DNA of 64,000 bases, from the NCBI RefSeq assembly GCF_014640555.1, contig NZ_BMHE01000009.1:1-64000 (forward strand), given 5' to 3'. Position 1 is the first letter of the stretch. Each line of letters opens with the position of its first letter. The DNA comes from Paenibacillus marchantiophytorum (lineage in GTDB: Bacteria > Bacillota > Bacilli > Paenibacillales > NBRC-103111). Shown here one piece after another: positions 17,666 to 25,541 of this stretch. A model generated the notes under the pieces. That model had not been told where the DNA came from, did not search any database, and saw only the letters and a list, made by a program, of their open reading frames with translations. The translations under genes and the position numbers were made by a program.

Positions 17666-18688
17666 TTATTTCTTGCGCTCCTTCAGCACTTCTTCTACAA
17701 AGTGGCTGTCCAGGAAGCTTTCAGCCTTAGGAATGGAAGTTAGCATATCCAGGCTTTTCAGGAACTCGGCCGTTTTCTGTGACGTGAATGCAAGAGATTC
17801 ATAGGAATCGCCTTTCTGGAAAGCTTTCACGTTATCCTCAAGTTGGAAAATCTTCACGCTGTCCACACCCGCTTTGTATTCGTCAACCGGCGTTTCTGCC
17901 GCTTTGGCCATAATTTGCAAAGATTCCTCCGGATTGGCTTTCCAATAATCGAGCGCATCGAACCAGGCATTGATGATTTTCTTCACATCTTCCGGACGAT
18001 TTTTCGTGATTTCTTCTTTGAAAACGAGGAGATCAGGGATAAGTCCAGGTGTGTCTTTGGATGAAAATAAGAGCTTGCCCTTGCCCTCTTGGATCGCTTT
18101 GCTCAGGAAAGGTTCCCATAATACGGCGGCATCCAAATTGCCTGAGATGAATGCTGGACCTGCATCGTTCACCGTCATATTCGTATAGGCGACGTCTTTC
18201 TCGCCAAGCCCTTCTTTTTCCAAGGCAGTAAGCATTAATAGATGGTCAACGGTGCCCAGTTCTGTCGCGACTTTTTTCCCTTTCAAATCCTTCAGCGAGT
18301 TAATGCTAGGCTTCACAACAACGCCGTCTCCGCCATTGGAATTATCGTTCACCAGCACCGCTTTCAGCTTAATGCCTTTACTCGCTGGAGCAAGCGTATC
18401 ACTCAGGGTTTGGCTATTCGCATCGACCTTGCCAGAGGCTAGCGCCGATAAGGAATCGCTGTAGACCGGGAACCATACGAGGTCGACCTTAACCCCATTT
18501 TTCTCAAAGAAGCCTTTCTCCTTCACCAAATACCAGACAAACCAACCTGGCCAAGGGCTAAGCGCCAATTTGATCGGCTCTGCGCTGCCTCCTGACTTCG
18601 TACTTGCCGCCTCTTTGCTCGCACACCCGCTAACTACCGTAAACGTCAATAACACGGCCATCATCAGAAATACCATTCTTTGTCTCAT
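17666..18688 (-). CDS. ABC transporter substrate-binding lipoprotein (NMT1/THI5-SsuA-like)
   Basis: A 340-residue solute-binding protein. The signal sequence MRQRMVFLMMAVLLTF ends in a lipobox VSGC, so the mature protein is tethered to the outer face of the membrane at Cys22. The body reads as the NMT1/THI5-like fold (KLALSPWPGWFVWYLVKEKG, LKDLKGKKVATELGTVDHLL, AAVLWEPFLSKAIQEG). It is the first gene after the guanidine-I riboswitch. The ligand could be guanidine or an amidine-type compound; taurine or sulfonate cannot be excluded from protein sequence alone. Confidence 0.88.
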   Translation of the reverse strand: MRQRMVFLMMAVLLTFTVVSGCASKEAASTKSGGSAEPIKLALSPWPGWFVWYLVKEKGFFEKNGVKVDLVWFPVYSDSLSALASGKVDANSQTLSDTLAPASKGIKLKAVLVNDNSNGGDGVVVKPSINSLKDLKGKKVATELGTVDHLLMLTALEKEGLGEKDVAYTNMTVNDAGPAFISGNLDAAVLWEPFLSKAIQEGKGKLLFSSKDTPGLIPDLLVFKEEITKNRPEDVKKIINAWFDALDYWKANPEESLQIMAKAAETPVDEYKAGVDSVKIFQLEDNVKAFQKGDSYESLAFTSQKTAEFLKSLDMLTSIPKAESFLDSHFVEEVLKERKK

Positions 18689-18722
18689 TCTGATCTCCCT
18701 CTCCCTATGAACTGGTAAAAAG

Positions 18723-18870
18723 AAAAGCCCAGGATGATATCATATTCTGATATCCTCCCGGGCTTTTATCCCTCCGTGTGCACGATGATGCGTCATCGTG
18801 TGTCTTCTCTTGGACCAGACCAACAGCCTTCATTCTGCCGCGGAACCCTAGAAAACATGTGTGCTATGAA
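18723..18870 (-). ncRNA. Guanidine-I (ykkC) riboswitch with terminator platform
   Basis: On the minus strand the leader contains the diagnostic ykkC blocks CTAGGGTTCCG (18841-18851 on +), GGTCTGGTCC, and CACACGGAGGGATAAAAGCC running into CCCGGGAGG. The GGGATAAAAGCCCGGGAG block is also the left arm of a long terminator stem (AAAAGCCC...GGGCTTTT, 18723-18758) with a T-tract, so ligand binding to the aptamer would prevent termination: an ON switch. Guanidine-I members are known upstream of guanidine carboxylases, SMR exporters and NitT/TauT-type ABC genes. The conserved blocks fit guanidine-I; other ykkC subtypes (ppGpp, PRPP) are less likely but not excluded by eye. Confidence 0.88.
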
Positions 18871-18898
18871 ATTGGTACGGAGTCTTACATTTGTTCTT

Positions 18899-18927
18899 AT
18901 CATACTTTCAACTTAAATATATGTCAA
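18899..18927 (-). promoter_or_regulatory. Promoter of the riboswitch-controlled ABC operon
   Basis: On the minus strand: consensus -35 TTGACA (18922-18927), 17-bp spacer, -10 TATGAT (18899-18904). Transcription should start near 18892, immediately ahead of the ykkC aptamer. Confidence 0.75.
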
Positions 18928-19017
18928 TATATATAACACAAATAAATATTTTGTTGTCATATACACCTTTAATGTAATATTATATAACATATAAATGATT
19001 AATCGGAGGTGTTTACG

Positions 19018-19206
19018 ATGTATTCGATTCACTACCATATTTATATGTTAGATATTCAGCCAATTAAACCAGCTTCTGCACCCTTAGAGCATCCTATTCA
19101 AGTTGACTTGCAAGAAGCTCATCCAACTTCCCAGCATCCTCCCTATATTGCCCCTATAAATAACAGTGATTGTGCGACAACAACGGCTTTCCCCTCTTCA
19201 TCTTAG
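19018..19206 (+). CDS. Small unidentified protein, 62 residues
   Basis: The ATG at 19018 has CGGAGGTG just upstream and the frame runs 62 codons to a stop, then directly into a terminator. An in-frame GTG at 19009 is part of the ribosome site. The protein is Pro-, His- and Ser/Thr-rich (MYSIHYHIYMLDIQPIKPAS), has no hydrophobic TM and no family I recognise. It diverges from the riboswitch operon across an AT-rich promoter region. The arrangement of good ribosome site and terminator supports expression; the odd composition argues for caution. Confidence 0.4.
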   Translation: MYSIHYHIYMLDIQPIKPASAPLEHPIQVDLQEAHPTSQHPPYIAPINNSDCATTTAFPSSS

Positions 19207-19220
19207 CCTCTTCACCTACG

Positions 19221-19262
19221 AAAAAGCCCGACACCCTGGCAATCAGGGTATCGGGCTTTATT
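19221..19262. terminator. Bidirectional terminator between small gene and sdhB
   Basis: AAAGCCCGACACCCTG (19223-19238) pairs with CAGGGTATCGGGCTTT (19244-19259) with one mismatch, A-rich on the left and T-rich on the right. It serves sdhB on the minus strand and the 62-codon gene on the plus strand. Confidence 0.85.
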
Positions 19263-19270
19263 TTTATCAC

Positions 19271-20035
19271 TTACACGCCTAACCATTTCTTGAACAAATG
19301 TTTCGTTGTATCTGCATTTAACGCTGCGATAGAAGTCGTAAGCGGAATGCCTTTCGGACAAGAGCGCACGCAGTTTTGCGAGTTGCCGCAACCTTCGATA
19401 CCGCCATCTGTCATCAGCGTATCCAAACGCTCGTCTTTGTTCATTTCACCCGTTGGATGCGCATTGAAGAGACGAACTTGGGATAACGCGGACGGTCCGA
19501 TAAAGGAGTTCTTGTCATTGACGTTCGGACAAGCTTCCAAACAAACGCCGCATGTCATACATTTGGACAGCTCATAAGCCCATTGACGCTTCGACTCGGC
19601 CATACGCGGCCCTGGTCCAAGATCATACGTACCATCGATTGGAACCCATGCTTTTACCTTTTTCAAAGCGTTGAACATGCGTCCGCGATCGATAACCAAG
19701 TCACGCATTACCGGGAACGTGCTCATTGGCGCTACGCGAATTGGCTGCTCCAGCTTATCAACAAGCGCTGAACAAGCTTGGCGCGGTTTGCCATTGATAA
19801 CCATGGAACAAGCTCCGCAAACTTCCTCTAGACAGTTGGATTCCCAACAAACCGGAGTCGTCTTTTGGCCGCTGGCGTTCTTCGGATTACGCTGAACTTC
19901 CATCAAGCCGCTGATGACGTTCATGTTGGAGCGATAAGGAATTTCAAATTCCTCGGTATAAGGTTTGGAATCTGGACTCTCTTGACGAGTCACGATAAAC
20001 TTCACTGTTTTTTGTGCGCTTAGTGTCTCAGCCAT
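19271..20035 (-). CDS. sdhB: Succinate dehydrogenase iron-sulfur subunit
   Basis: The electron-carrying subunit of complex II. All three cluster sites are present: the [2Fe-2S] ligands in CWESNCLEEVCGACSMVING with the later Cys of RQAC, and the two ferredoxin motifs CMTCGVCLEACP and CGNSQNCVRSCPKG for the [4Fe-4S] and [3Fe-4S] clusters. The length of 254 is normal. It is separated by two bases from sdhA and is the last gene of sdhCAB; a strong terminator follows. Confidence 0.96.
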   Translation of the reverse strand: MAETLSAQKTVKFIVTRQESPDSKPYTEEFEIPYRSNMNVISGLMEVQRNPKNASGQKTTPVCWESNCLEEVCGACSMVINGKPRQACSALVDKLEQPIRVAPMSTFPVMRDLVIDRGRMFNALKKVKAWVPIDGTYDLGPGPRMAESKRQWAYELSKCMTCGVCLEACPNVNDKNSFIGPSALSQVRLFNAHPTGEMNKDERLDTLMTDGGIEGCGNSQNCVRSCPKGIPLTTSIAALNADTTKHLFKKWLGV

Positions 20036-20037
20036 GA

Positions 20038-21801
20038 TTAATGTCCTCCCTTTTTCTTCTCCGTGGAGTAGTCACGCTTCCGCGGTGCAATCAAAGATAC
20101 ATCAATATCTTCATAGCTGATTTTCGGGCCATCCGGCGTCCAATCGGCAATTGTCGTTTTCATGAAATTCTCATCATCACGCTCTGTGAATTCCGGCTTG
20201 TAATGCGCGCCGCGGCTCTCGTTACGCAGCAGTGCGCCAAGCGTCATCGCTTCAGCCAATTCGAACATATTCCAAAGTTGACGCGTGAACGCAACCCCTT
20301 GGTTGTTCCAACGTGCTGTATCCGTGATGTTGATGTTGTTGTATCTTTCTTTCAAATCTTTGATTTTACCGATGGTATCTTCCAAACGATCGTTGTAGCG
20401 AACAACCGTCATGTTAGCGTTCATCATGTCGCCAAGCTCTTTGTGCAGAACGTAGGCGTTCTCTGTGCCATTGTTCATTTTGAGCAAGTTCTCATAACGA
20501 TCTGTATGACGTTTCTTCTCACGATCATACACGATGGAAGACGTGTCGTCGGCATGTTTCTCTAGGCCACGGATATATTCAACCGCTTTAGGACCGGAAA
20601 CCATGCCGTCATAGATCGCGGAAACGAGTGAGTTCGCACCCAAACGGTTTGCGCCGTGATGCTGATACTCACACTCACCTGCTGCGAATAGACCTGGAAT
20701 GTTCGTCATCATATTATAGTCAACCCAGATTCCGCCCATGGAATAATGAACCGCTGGGAAAATCTTCATTGGGATTTTACGTGGATCGTCGCCCATGAAT
20801 TTCTCGTAGATCTCCATGATGCCGCCAAGCTTAATGTCAAGCTCCTTCGGATCCTTATGAGAAAGATCCAGGTAAACCATGTTCTCGCCGTTGATGCCCA
20901 GCTTCTGGTCCACACAGACGGAGAAGATTTCACGCGTTGCAATATCACGCGGCACCAAGTTGCCGTAAGCCGGATATTTCTCTTCCAGGAAGTACCAAGG
21001 CTTACCGTCTTTGTATGTCCAAATACGACCGCCTTCACCACGCGCAGATTCAGACATCAAGCGAAGCTTGTCATCTCCCGGAATCGCAGTCGGGTGAATT
21101 TGAATCATTTCTCCATTGGCATATTTAACGCCTTGTTGGTAAACCGCACTTGCAGCTGTGCCCGTGTTGATAACGGAATTCGTTGTTTTCCCGAAAATAA
21201 TTCCAGGACCGCCAGTCGCCAAGATAACCGCATCAGCCGGGAACGTTAGAATTTCCATGCTGCGCAAATCTTGCGCTGCGATACCACGGCAAACATTGTC
21301 ATCGTCCAGAACGGAACCGAGGAATTCCCAGTGCTCGAACTTCGTTACGAGACCTGCTGTTTCCCAGCGGCGTACTTGCTCATCCAGCGCGTACAAGAGC
21401 TGCTGACCGGTCGTTGCGCCCGCGAATGCCGTACGGTGATATTTGGTTCCACCGAAACGGCGGAAGTCAAGAAGACCCTCTGGTGTACGGTTGAACATAA
21501 CGCCCATCCGGTCCATCAAGTGAATAATCCCTGGAGCTGCGTCACATAATGCTTTAACAGGCGGTTGATTCGCTAAGAAATCTCCGCCATAAACTGTATC
21601 ATCAAAGTGCTCCCATGTGGAGTCACCTTCACCTTTGGTATTTACCGCACCGTTAATGCCGCCTTGCGCACATACGGAGTGGGATCGTTTCACAGGTACC
21701 AAGGAGAACAATTGCACATGAACCCCGGCTTCTGCTGCTTTAATTGTCGCCATGAGTCCCGCAAGGCCTCCACCAACGACGATGATTTTCGAATTAGCCA
21801 C
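20038..21801 (-). CDS. sdhA: Succinate dehydrogenase flavoprotein subunit
   Basis: Catalytic subunit that oxidises succinate to fumarate with covalently bound FAD. FAD-binding motif VGGGLAGLMATIKAAE at 9-24; the histidine for the flavin link is in RSHSVCAQGG; active-site segments include HPTAIPGDDKL, ESARGEGG and HHGANRLGANSL. At 587 residues it matches the Bacillus subtype. It lies 16 bp after sdhC. The encoded enzyme reduces menaquinone through SdhC. Confidence 0.96.
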   Translation of the reverse strand: MANSKIIVVGGGLAGLMATIKAAEAGVHVQLFSLVPVKRSHSVCAQGGINGAVNTKGEGDSTWEHFDDTVYGGDFLANQPPVKALCDAAPGIIHLMDRMGVMFNRTPEGLLDFRRFGGTKYHRTAFAGATTGQQLLYALDEQVRRWETAGLVTKFEHWEFLGSVLDDDNVCRGIAAQDLRSMEILTFPADAVILATGGPGIIFGKTTNSVINTGTAASAVYQQGVKYANGEMIQIHPTAIPGDDKLRLMSESARGEGGRIWTYKDGKPWYFLEEKYPAYGNLVPRDIATREIFSVCVDQKLGINGENMVYLDLSHKDPKELDIKLGGIMEIYEKFMGDDPRKIPMKIFPAVHYSMGGIWVDYNMMTNIPGLFAAGECEYQHHGANRLGANSLVSAIYDGMVSGPKAVEYIRGLEKHADDTSSIVYDREKKRHTDRYENLLKMNNGTENAYVLHKELGDMMNANMTVVRYNDRLEDTIGKIKDLKERYNNINITDTARWNNQGVAFTRQLWNMFELAEAMTLGALLRNESRGAHYKPEFTERDDENFMKTTIADWTPDGPKISYEDIDVSLIAPRKRDYSTEKKKGGH

Positions 21802-21817
21802 TTCTGTTCACCCTCCC

Positions 21818-22471
21818 TTAATGCCCCGAATGTGCTTCTACCGGAACTGAAAATTCCGTACCTGTAAAAGCGACCAAAGACATAATAAACATAACGGACA
21901 TCACAACGAACAGAGCCATCCAAATAATGGAAGAATAACGCTGCGCGCGCGGTCCAACTGTAATCCCCCAACTAACCAAGAACGACCAAATTCCATTACA
22001 GAAATGGAAGCTTGCTGAAACAACACCAATGACATAAATCGTGAAAATAACTGGATTCGTCGCAATATCGTGCATCGTTCGACCAAGATCCTCATGCGCT
22101 ACATTGCCTAGAGCAACCTGTAAACGCGTTTCGAAGAGATGCCAAGCAACGAACAAGAACGTGAGAACGCCGGTTACGCGTTGAAGCATGAACATTTGAT
22201 TGCGGAAATACCCATAGCTGGACACGTTATTTCTGGCTTGATAAGCCACATAGAGACCATAAACGGCATGATAAAGAAGCGGAAGCCAAATCCCCACGAT
22301 TTCCAAGAGAAGAACCAATGGCAGACCGTTCAGCCAATTAATTTGATCCACGAAGGCTGCTGGACCTTTGGTTGCTTCGTAGTTAGTGAGCAAATGCTCA
22401 ATAAGGAAGAAGCCCACCGGAATGACACCTAGCAAAGAGTGGATCTTTCGAAAGTAATACGAATTACCCAT
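21818..22471 (-). CDS. sdhC: Succinate dehydrogenase cytochrome b558 subunit
   Basis: Membrane anchor with five predicted TM helices and two b haems. The conserved N-terminus FRKIHSLLGVIPVGFFLIEH carries haem-ligand histidines, with further His in FVAWHLFETR, VVSASFHFCNGIW and in the middle of the chain. Start: the frame opens at 22504, but the ATG at 22471 gives MGNSYYFRKIHS, which aligns with the usual start of Bacillus SdhC and has GAGGGGGG upstream, though at a long distance. That gives 217 residues. First gene of sdhCAB. Confidence 0.92.
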   Translation of the reverse strand: MGNSYYFRKIHSLLGVIPVGFFLIEHLLTNYEATKGPAAFVDQINWLNGLPLVLLLEIVGIWLPLLYHAVYGLYVAYQARNNVSSYGYFRNQMFMLQRVTGVLTFLFVAWHLFETRLQVALGNVAHEDLGRTMHDIATNPVIFTIYVIGVVSASFHFCNGIWSFLVSWGITVGPRAQRYSSIIWMALFVVMSVMFIMSLVAFTGTEFSVPVEAHSGH

Positions 22472-22623
22472 AATGTAACCAATTCCCCCCTCAACAAAAT
22501 TCATAAACTAAAACTACCATCTGACAAGTTTAGACAAAACAAGCCACATACCATTGTACTCTCGCCGCAAACGAGCGTCAACCCATAATCATCCACGCCT
22601 ATTTTGCGCTAAAGCAGTGAACG

Positions 22624-22652
22624 AATATACACGGCCAGCCAATAAATGTGAA
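22624..22652 (-). promoter_or_regulatory. Probable sdhCAB promoter
   Basis: On the minus strand: TTCACA (22647-22652), 17-bp spacer, TATATT (22624-22629). The predicted start is near 22617, leaving a leader of about 145 nt before sdhC. No other strong candidate is nearer to the gene. Confidence 0.45.
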
Positions 22653-22765
22653 TAAAAAGTGACATGTACATCGTACCTCTTTCACGCTTATAATGGAAGT
22701 GCCGTTTTTTTATATACACTTATAACTAATTCACATATAAAGATGAAAGAGGAGCTGATAACGCC

Positions 22766-23662
22766 ATGGAACTTTTGGACGTTTTCGCGGTTGTTGTCGA
22801 ACAGGTAAGCCTCAACAAAGCGTCTCAATTGCTGAATATTTCGCAGCCGGCACTATCCCGTAAAATCATGAAGCTGGAAGAAGAGCTGGGAGTAGAACTG
22901 TTCATTCGTAAAGGCAAAAGACTGGAGTTGACCAAAGTAGGACAGATTTGCTACGATCACGCCCTGGAGCTTCGTCATCTGGAGCGTAAATTCAAACAAA
23001 CCATCCAGATGTACAAAGCTGCGGGCAGCCACAGCTCCATCACCATCGGAGCCAGCCTCACTACCTTGCAAGCAACGCTCCCCGATCTCATTACAGACTA
23101 TCTGAAGGAATATCCGTTAACCGAAATTAAGCTTCTGACCGGCAAAACCCATGAAATTGTCACCATGGTCAAAGAGCACAAGGTCGACATCGGTGTCGTC
23201 GCCTCCCAAATCAATGCTTCCAGCCTGCACTGCGAGCCTTTGTTCGATGATCACCTCTGTCTTGTGCTGCCGCTTGGACATCCCTTCATTGATCGCAGCG
23301 TGATTACCATGGATGATTTGAACGAGCTGCCGATGATTCTGTTCTCCAAAGGAACCTGGTATCGCATCTTGATGGATGAACTCTTCCATCGCTATACGAT
23401 TTTCCCCAACGTCCAAATGGAAATCGACTCCTTCGAAGCCATTATTCGGCTCGTTTCCACTTGCAAAACAGCCACGCTGCTGCCGAAATCCTATTTGCGG
23501 GAAGATTTAATTCGCAATAACGAGCTGATCTTGCGTCAACTGGTCGAATTGGAGCAAACCAAAAGAACGACATCCCTGATCTACTCCGATCATACTTCTG
23601 ATAATCCAGAAGCCATGAAATTCATAAACCAGGCTGTCACCTGCTTTGCGAAGCATAAATAG
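22766..23662 (+). CDS. LysR family transcriptional regulator
   Basis: A 298-residue LTTR. N-terminal winged helix-turn-helix (LNKASQLLNISQPALSRKIM, residues 15-34), then linker helix and effector domain (SSITIGASLTTLQATLPDLI, VDIGVVASQI, LCLVLPLGHPF). It is transcribed divergently from sdhC across about 290 bp, so it may regulate sdhCAB, itself, or both. A role like CcpC or CysB-type regulators cannot be assigned. GAGGAG precedes the ATG. Its effector is unknown. Confidence 0.9.
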   Translation: MELLDVFAVVVEQVSLNKASQLLNISQPALSRKIMKLEEELGVELFIRKGKRLELTKVGQICYDHALELRHLERKFKQTIQMYKAAGSHSSITIGASLTTLQATLPDLITDYLKEYPLTEIKLLTGKTHEIVTMVKEHKVDIGVVASQINASSLHCEPLFDDHLCLVLPLGHPFIDRSVITMDDLNELPMILFSKGTWYRILMDELFHRYTIFPNVQMEIDSFEAIIRLVSTCKTATLLPKSYLREDLIRNNELILRQLVELEQTKRTTSLIYSDHTSDNPEAMKFINQAVTCFAKHK

Positions 23663-23689
23663 CTGCATCAGCCGGTAGGTCAATCACTA

Positions 23690-24612
23690 GAAAGACCTAG
23701 CCTGCGGCTAGGTCTTCAAGTCCATGCACCTTCGCATGCCCCCTAACGAACTCAATACTCTTTATTCGGCCAAAATTGCTCATTCTGAAAATCTAATGAA
23801 TCCCAGAAGTTCTATTCAACCAAATGATCACCTTTCCGCCTAAAATTTGCTCGATATCGTTAATCCAGTTCATTATATCGCCAAAGTAGCTATTTTCCGG
23901 TCTATAAGCATCCTCCAGTTCATTGGATGCACTGTGAGACCGAAATCCGCCATAACAAAGAAGTCTCCGGTGGACATCAATAAGAAAAGCCCAGCCTGCG
24001 GCTAGGTCACCCAGTCAAAGGACCTTGAGGCAAACCCAAGACCCTAACGAACTCAATACTCTTTATTCGCCCAAAATTGCTCATTCTGAAAATCTAATGA
24101 ATCCCAGAAGCTCTATTTCAAACAAATGATCACCTTTCCGCCAATAAAGTGCCCGTTAGCGCCAACTCCGTTCATTAAATCTCAAAAGCAGCCATTTTCC
24201 GGTCTATACGCATCCTACAGTTCATTAGATGCATTTTGAGACCGAAAAGCCCTAAAGCGAAGAAGTCTGCGGTGGACCTCAGTAAGAAAACCCCAGCCTG
24301 CGGTTAGGTCACCCAGCCCATGAACCTTGAGGCAAACCCAAGACCCCTAACGAACTCAATACTCTTTATTCGCCCAAAATCGCTCATTCTGAAAATCTAA
24401 TGAATCCCAGATGCCCTATTTCAAACAAATGATCACCTTTCCGCCAATAAAGTGCCCGTTAGCGCCAACTCTGTTCATTAAATCTCAAAAGCAGCCATTT
24501 TCCGGTCTATAAGCATCCTACAGTTCTTTAGATACACTTTGAGACCGAAAAGCCCTAAAGCGAAGAAGTCTGCTTTGGACGTCAGCAAGAAAACCCTAGC
24601 CTGCGGTGGACG
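23690..24612. repeat. Intergenic repeat family 2, three tandem copies plus a stub
   Basis: A unit of about 290-305 bp is repeated in direct orientation starting at about 23697, 23988 and 24292; a fourth copy stops after its first 15 bases near 24594. Each begins with the palindrome CTAGCCTGCGGCTAG or a variant, then CCTAACGAACTCAATACTC, CTGAAAATCTAATGAATCCC, AATGATCACCTTTCCGCC and GTGAGACCGAAA-type blocks. A fourth full copy lies inverted at about 50940-51230. No gene or transposase is seen in 23663-24729; a family-1 solo unit lies at about 24640-24662. Confidence 0.8.
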
Positions 24613-24639
24613 CCAACTAATAATGGGAACCCCTTAACA

Positions 24640-24664
24640 GCAAAATAGCGCACTGGAATTCCCT
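24640..24664. repeat. Solo unit of intergenic repeat family 1
   Basis: A single inverted-type unit AAAATAGCGCACTGGAATTC followed by CCTCC. It matches the minus-oriented units of the family-1 element (see 13248-13510) but has no partner units. Confidence 0.5.
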
Positions 24665-24729
24665 CCGCTCGAGGCCGTCCGGGTAAACCAAAAAGCCAAC
24701 CCGCATTCACATCGAGGTTGGCTTTTCAT

Positions 24730-25464
24730 TTACATATATTTATACCCTACTCCCCAAACCGTTCTAATTCGCTGCGGTTCCTTGGGGTTATCTTCGATTT
24801 TTTTCCTAAGATTAGCAATATGCACATCAATCGCCCGATCCGTCACATAGGAATCGAAGCCGCGAACCGTTTGGAGCAAGTCTTCTCGACTGAATACGCG
24901 GCCTGGATTGTTGACGAAGCACTTCATGATTTCGAACTCCGAATAGGTCGTCTCAACGATCTGACCGCGAACCAGCATAGAACGAGTATGCAGATTGAGC
25001 ATGATGCTCTTATCTCCGTCCTTCTTCGTCACCGCTGCTTTGGGCTGCACCTCCATGACAGCGATGGACTGAACGGCAGGGAAATCGCTTTTCTTCTGAT
25101 ACGTATTGGAACGGCGGATGAGCGCATGCACCCGCGCACTCATTTCATGCATGCTGAACGGTTTGCACATGTAATCATCTGCGCCAGCTCCAAGTGCATT
25201 GACCCGTTCAACGACTTTATTCTTCATCGAAACAATCATAATCGGCACACCAGATGTTTGACGAACCCGTCTGCAAAGTTCAAGTCCATCCATATCAGGC
25301 AGCATCAGATCAAGCAAAATAATGTCCGGGGCAAACTTATAGATCGCTTCCGCCCCATCTTGACCATTCTCTTTACGCATGACTGTAAAGCCTTCTTCAC
25401 CTAAATACATAGATACCATATCGCCGATCATTGCGTCATCTTCAATCATTAATACTTTATACAT
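24730..25464 (-). CDS. OmpR/PhoB family response regulator
   Basis: A 244-residue two-component output protein. Receiver domain with acidic pocket EDD (8-10), phospho-Asp in ILLDLMLPDMDG (near 53) and Lys in MCKPFS (near 103). The C-terminal winged helix is typical (FSREDLLQTVRGFDSYVTDR, RTVWGVGYKYM). A linker of about 40 residues separates them. No histidine kinase gene is adjacent, so it is an orphan here. It lies 77 bp downstream of the antiporter gene on the same strand and could be the last gene of the K+ operon or separately transcribed. AAGGTGG precedes the ATG. Confidence 0.9.
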   Translation of the reverse strand: MYKVLMIEDDAMIGDMVSMYLGEEGFTVMRKENGQDGAEAIYKFAPDIILLDLMLPDMDGLELCRRVRQTSGVPIMIVSMKNKVVERVNALGAGADDYMCKPFSMHEMSARVHALIRRSNTYQKKSDFPAVQSIAVMEVQPKAAVTKKDGDKSIMLNLHTRSMLVRGQIVETTYSEFEIMKCFVNNPGRVFSREDLLQTVRGFDSYVTDRAIDVHIANLRKKIEDNPKEPQRIRTVWGVGYKYM

Positions 25465-25541
25465 TAGGGGTCCACCTTCGCCTCGTCATTCTCTCGTTGT
25501 GCACATTGCTAAAGTTGAGGGCTAAAAAGTTGAGATATCCT

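Noticed and set aside
23690..24612. CRISPR array
   Set aside because: Units are about 300 bp, not 24-40 bp with unique spacers, and no cas genes are present.
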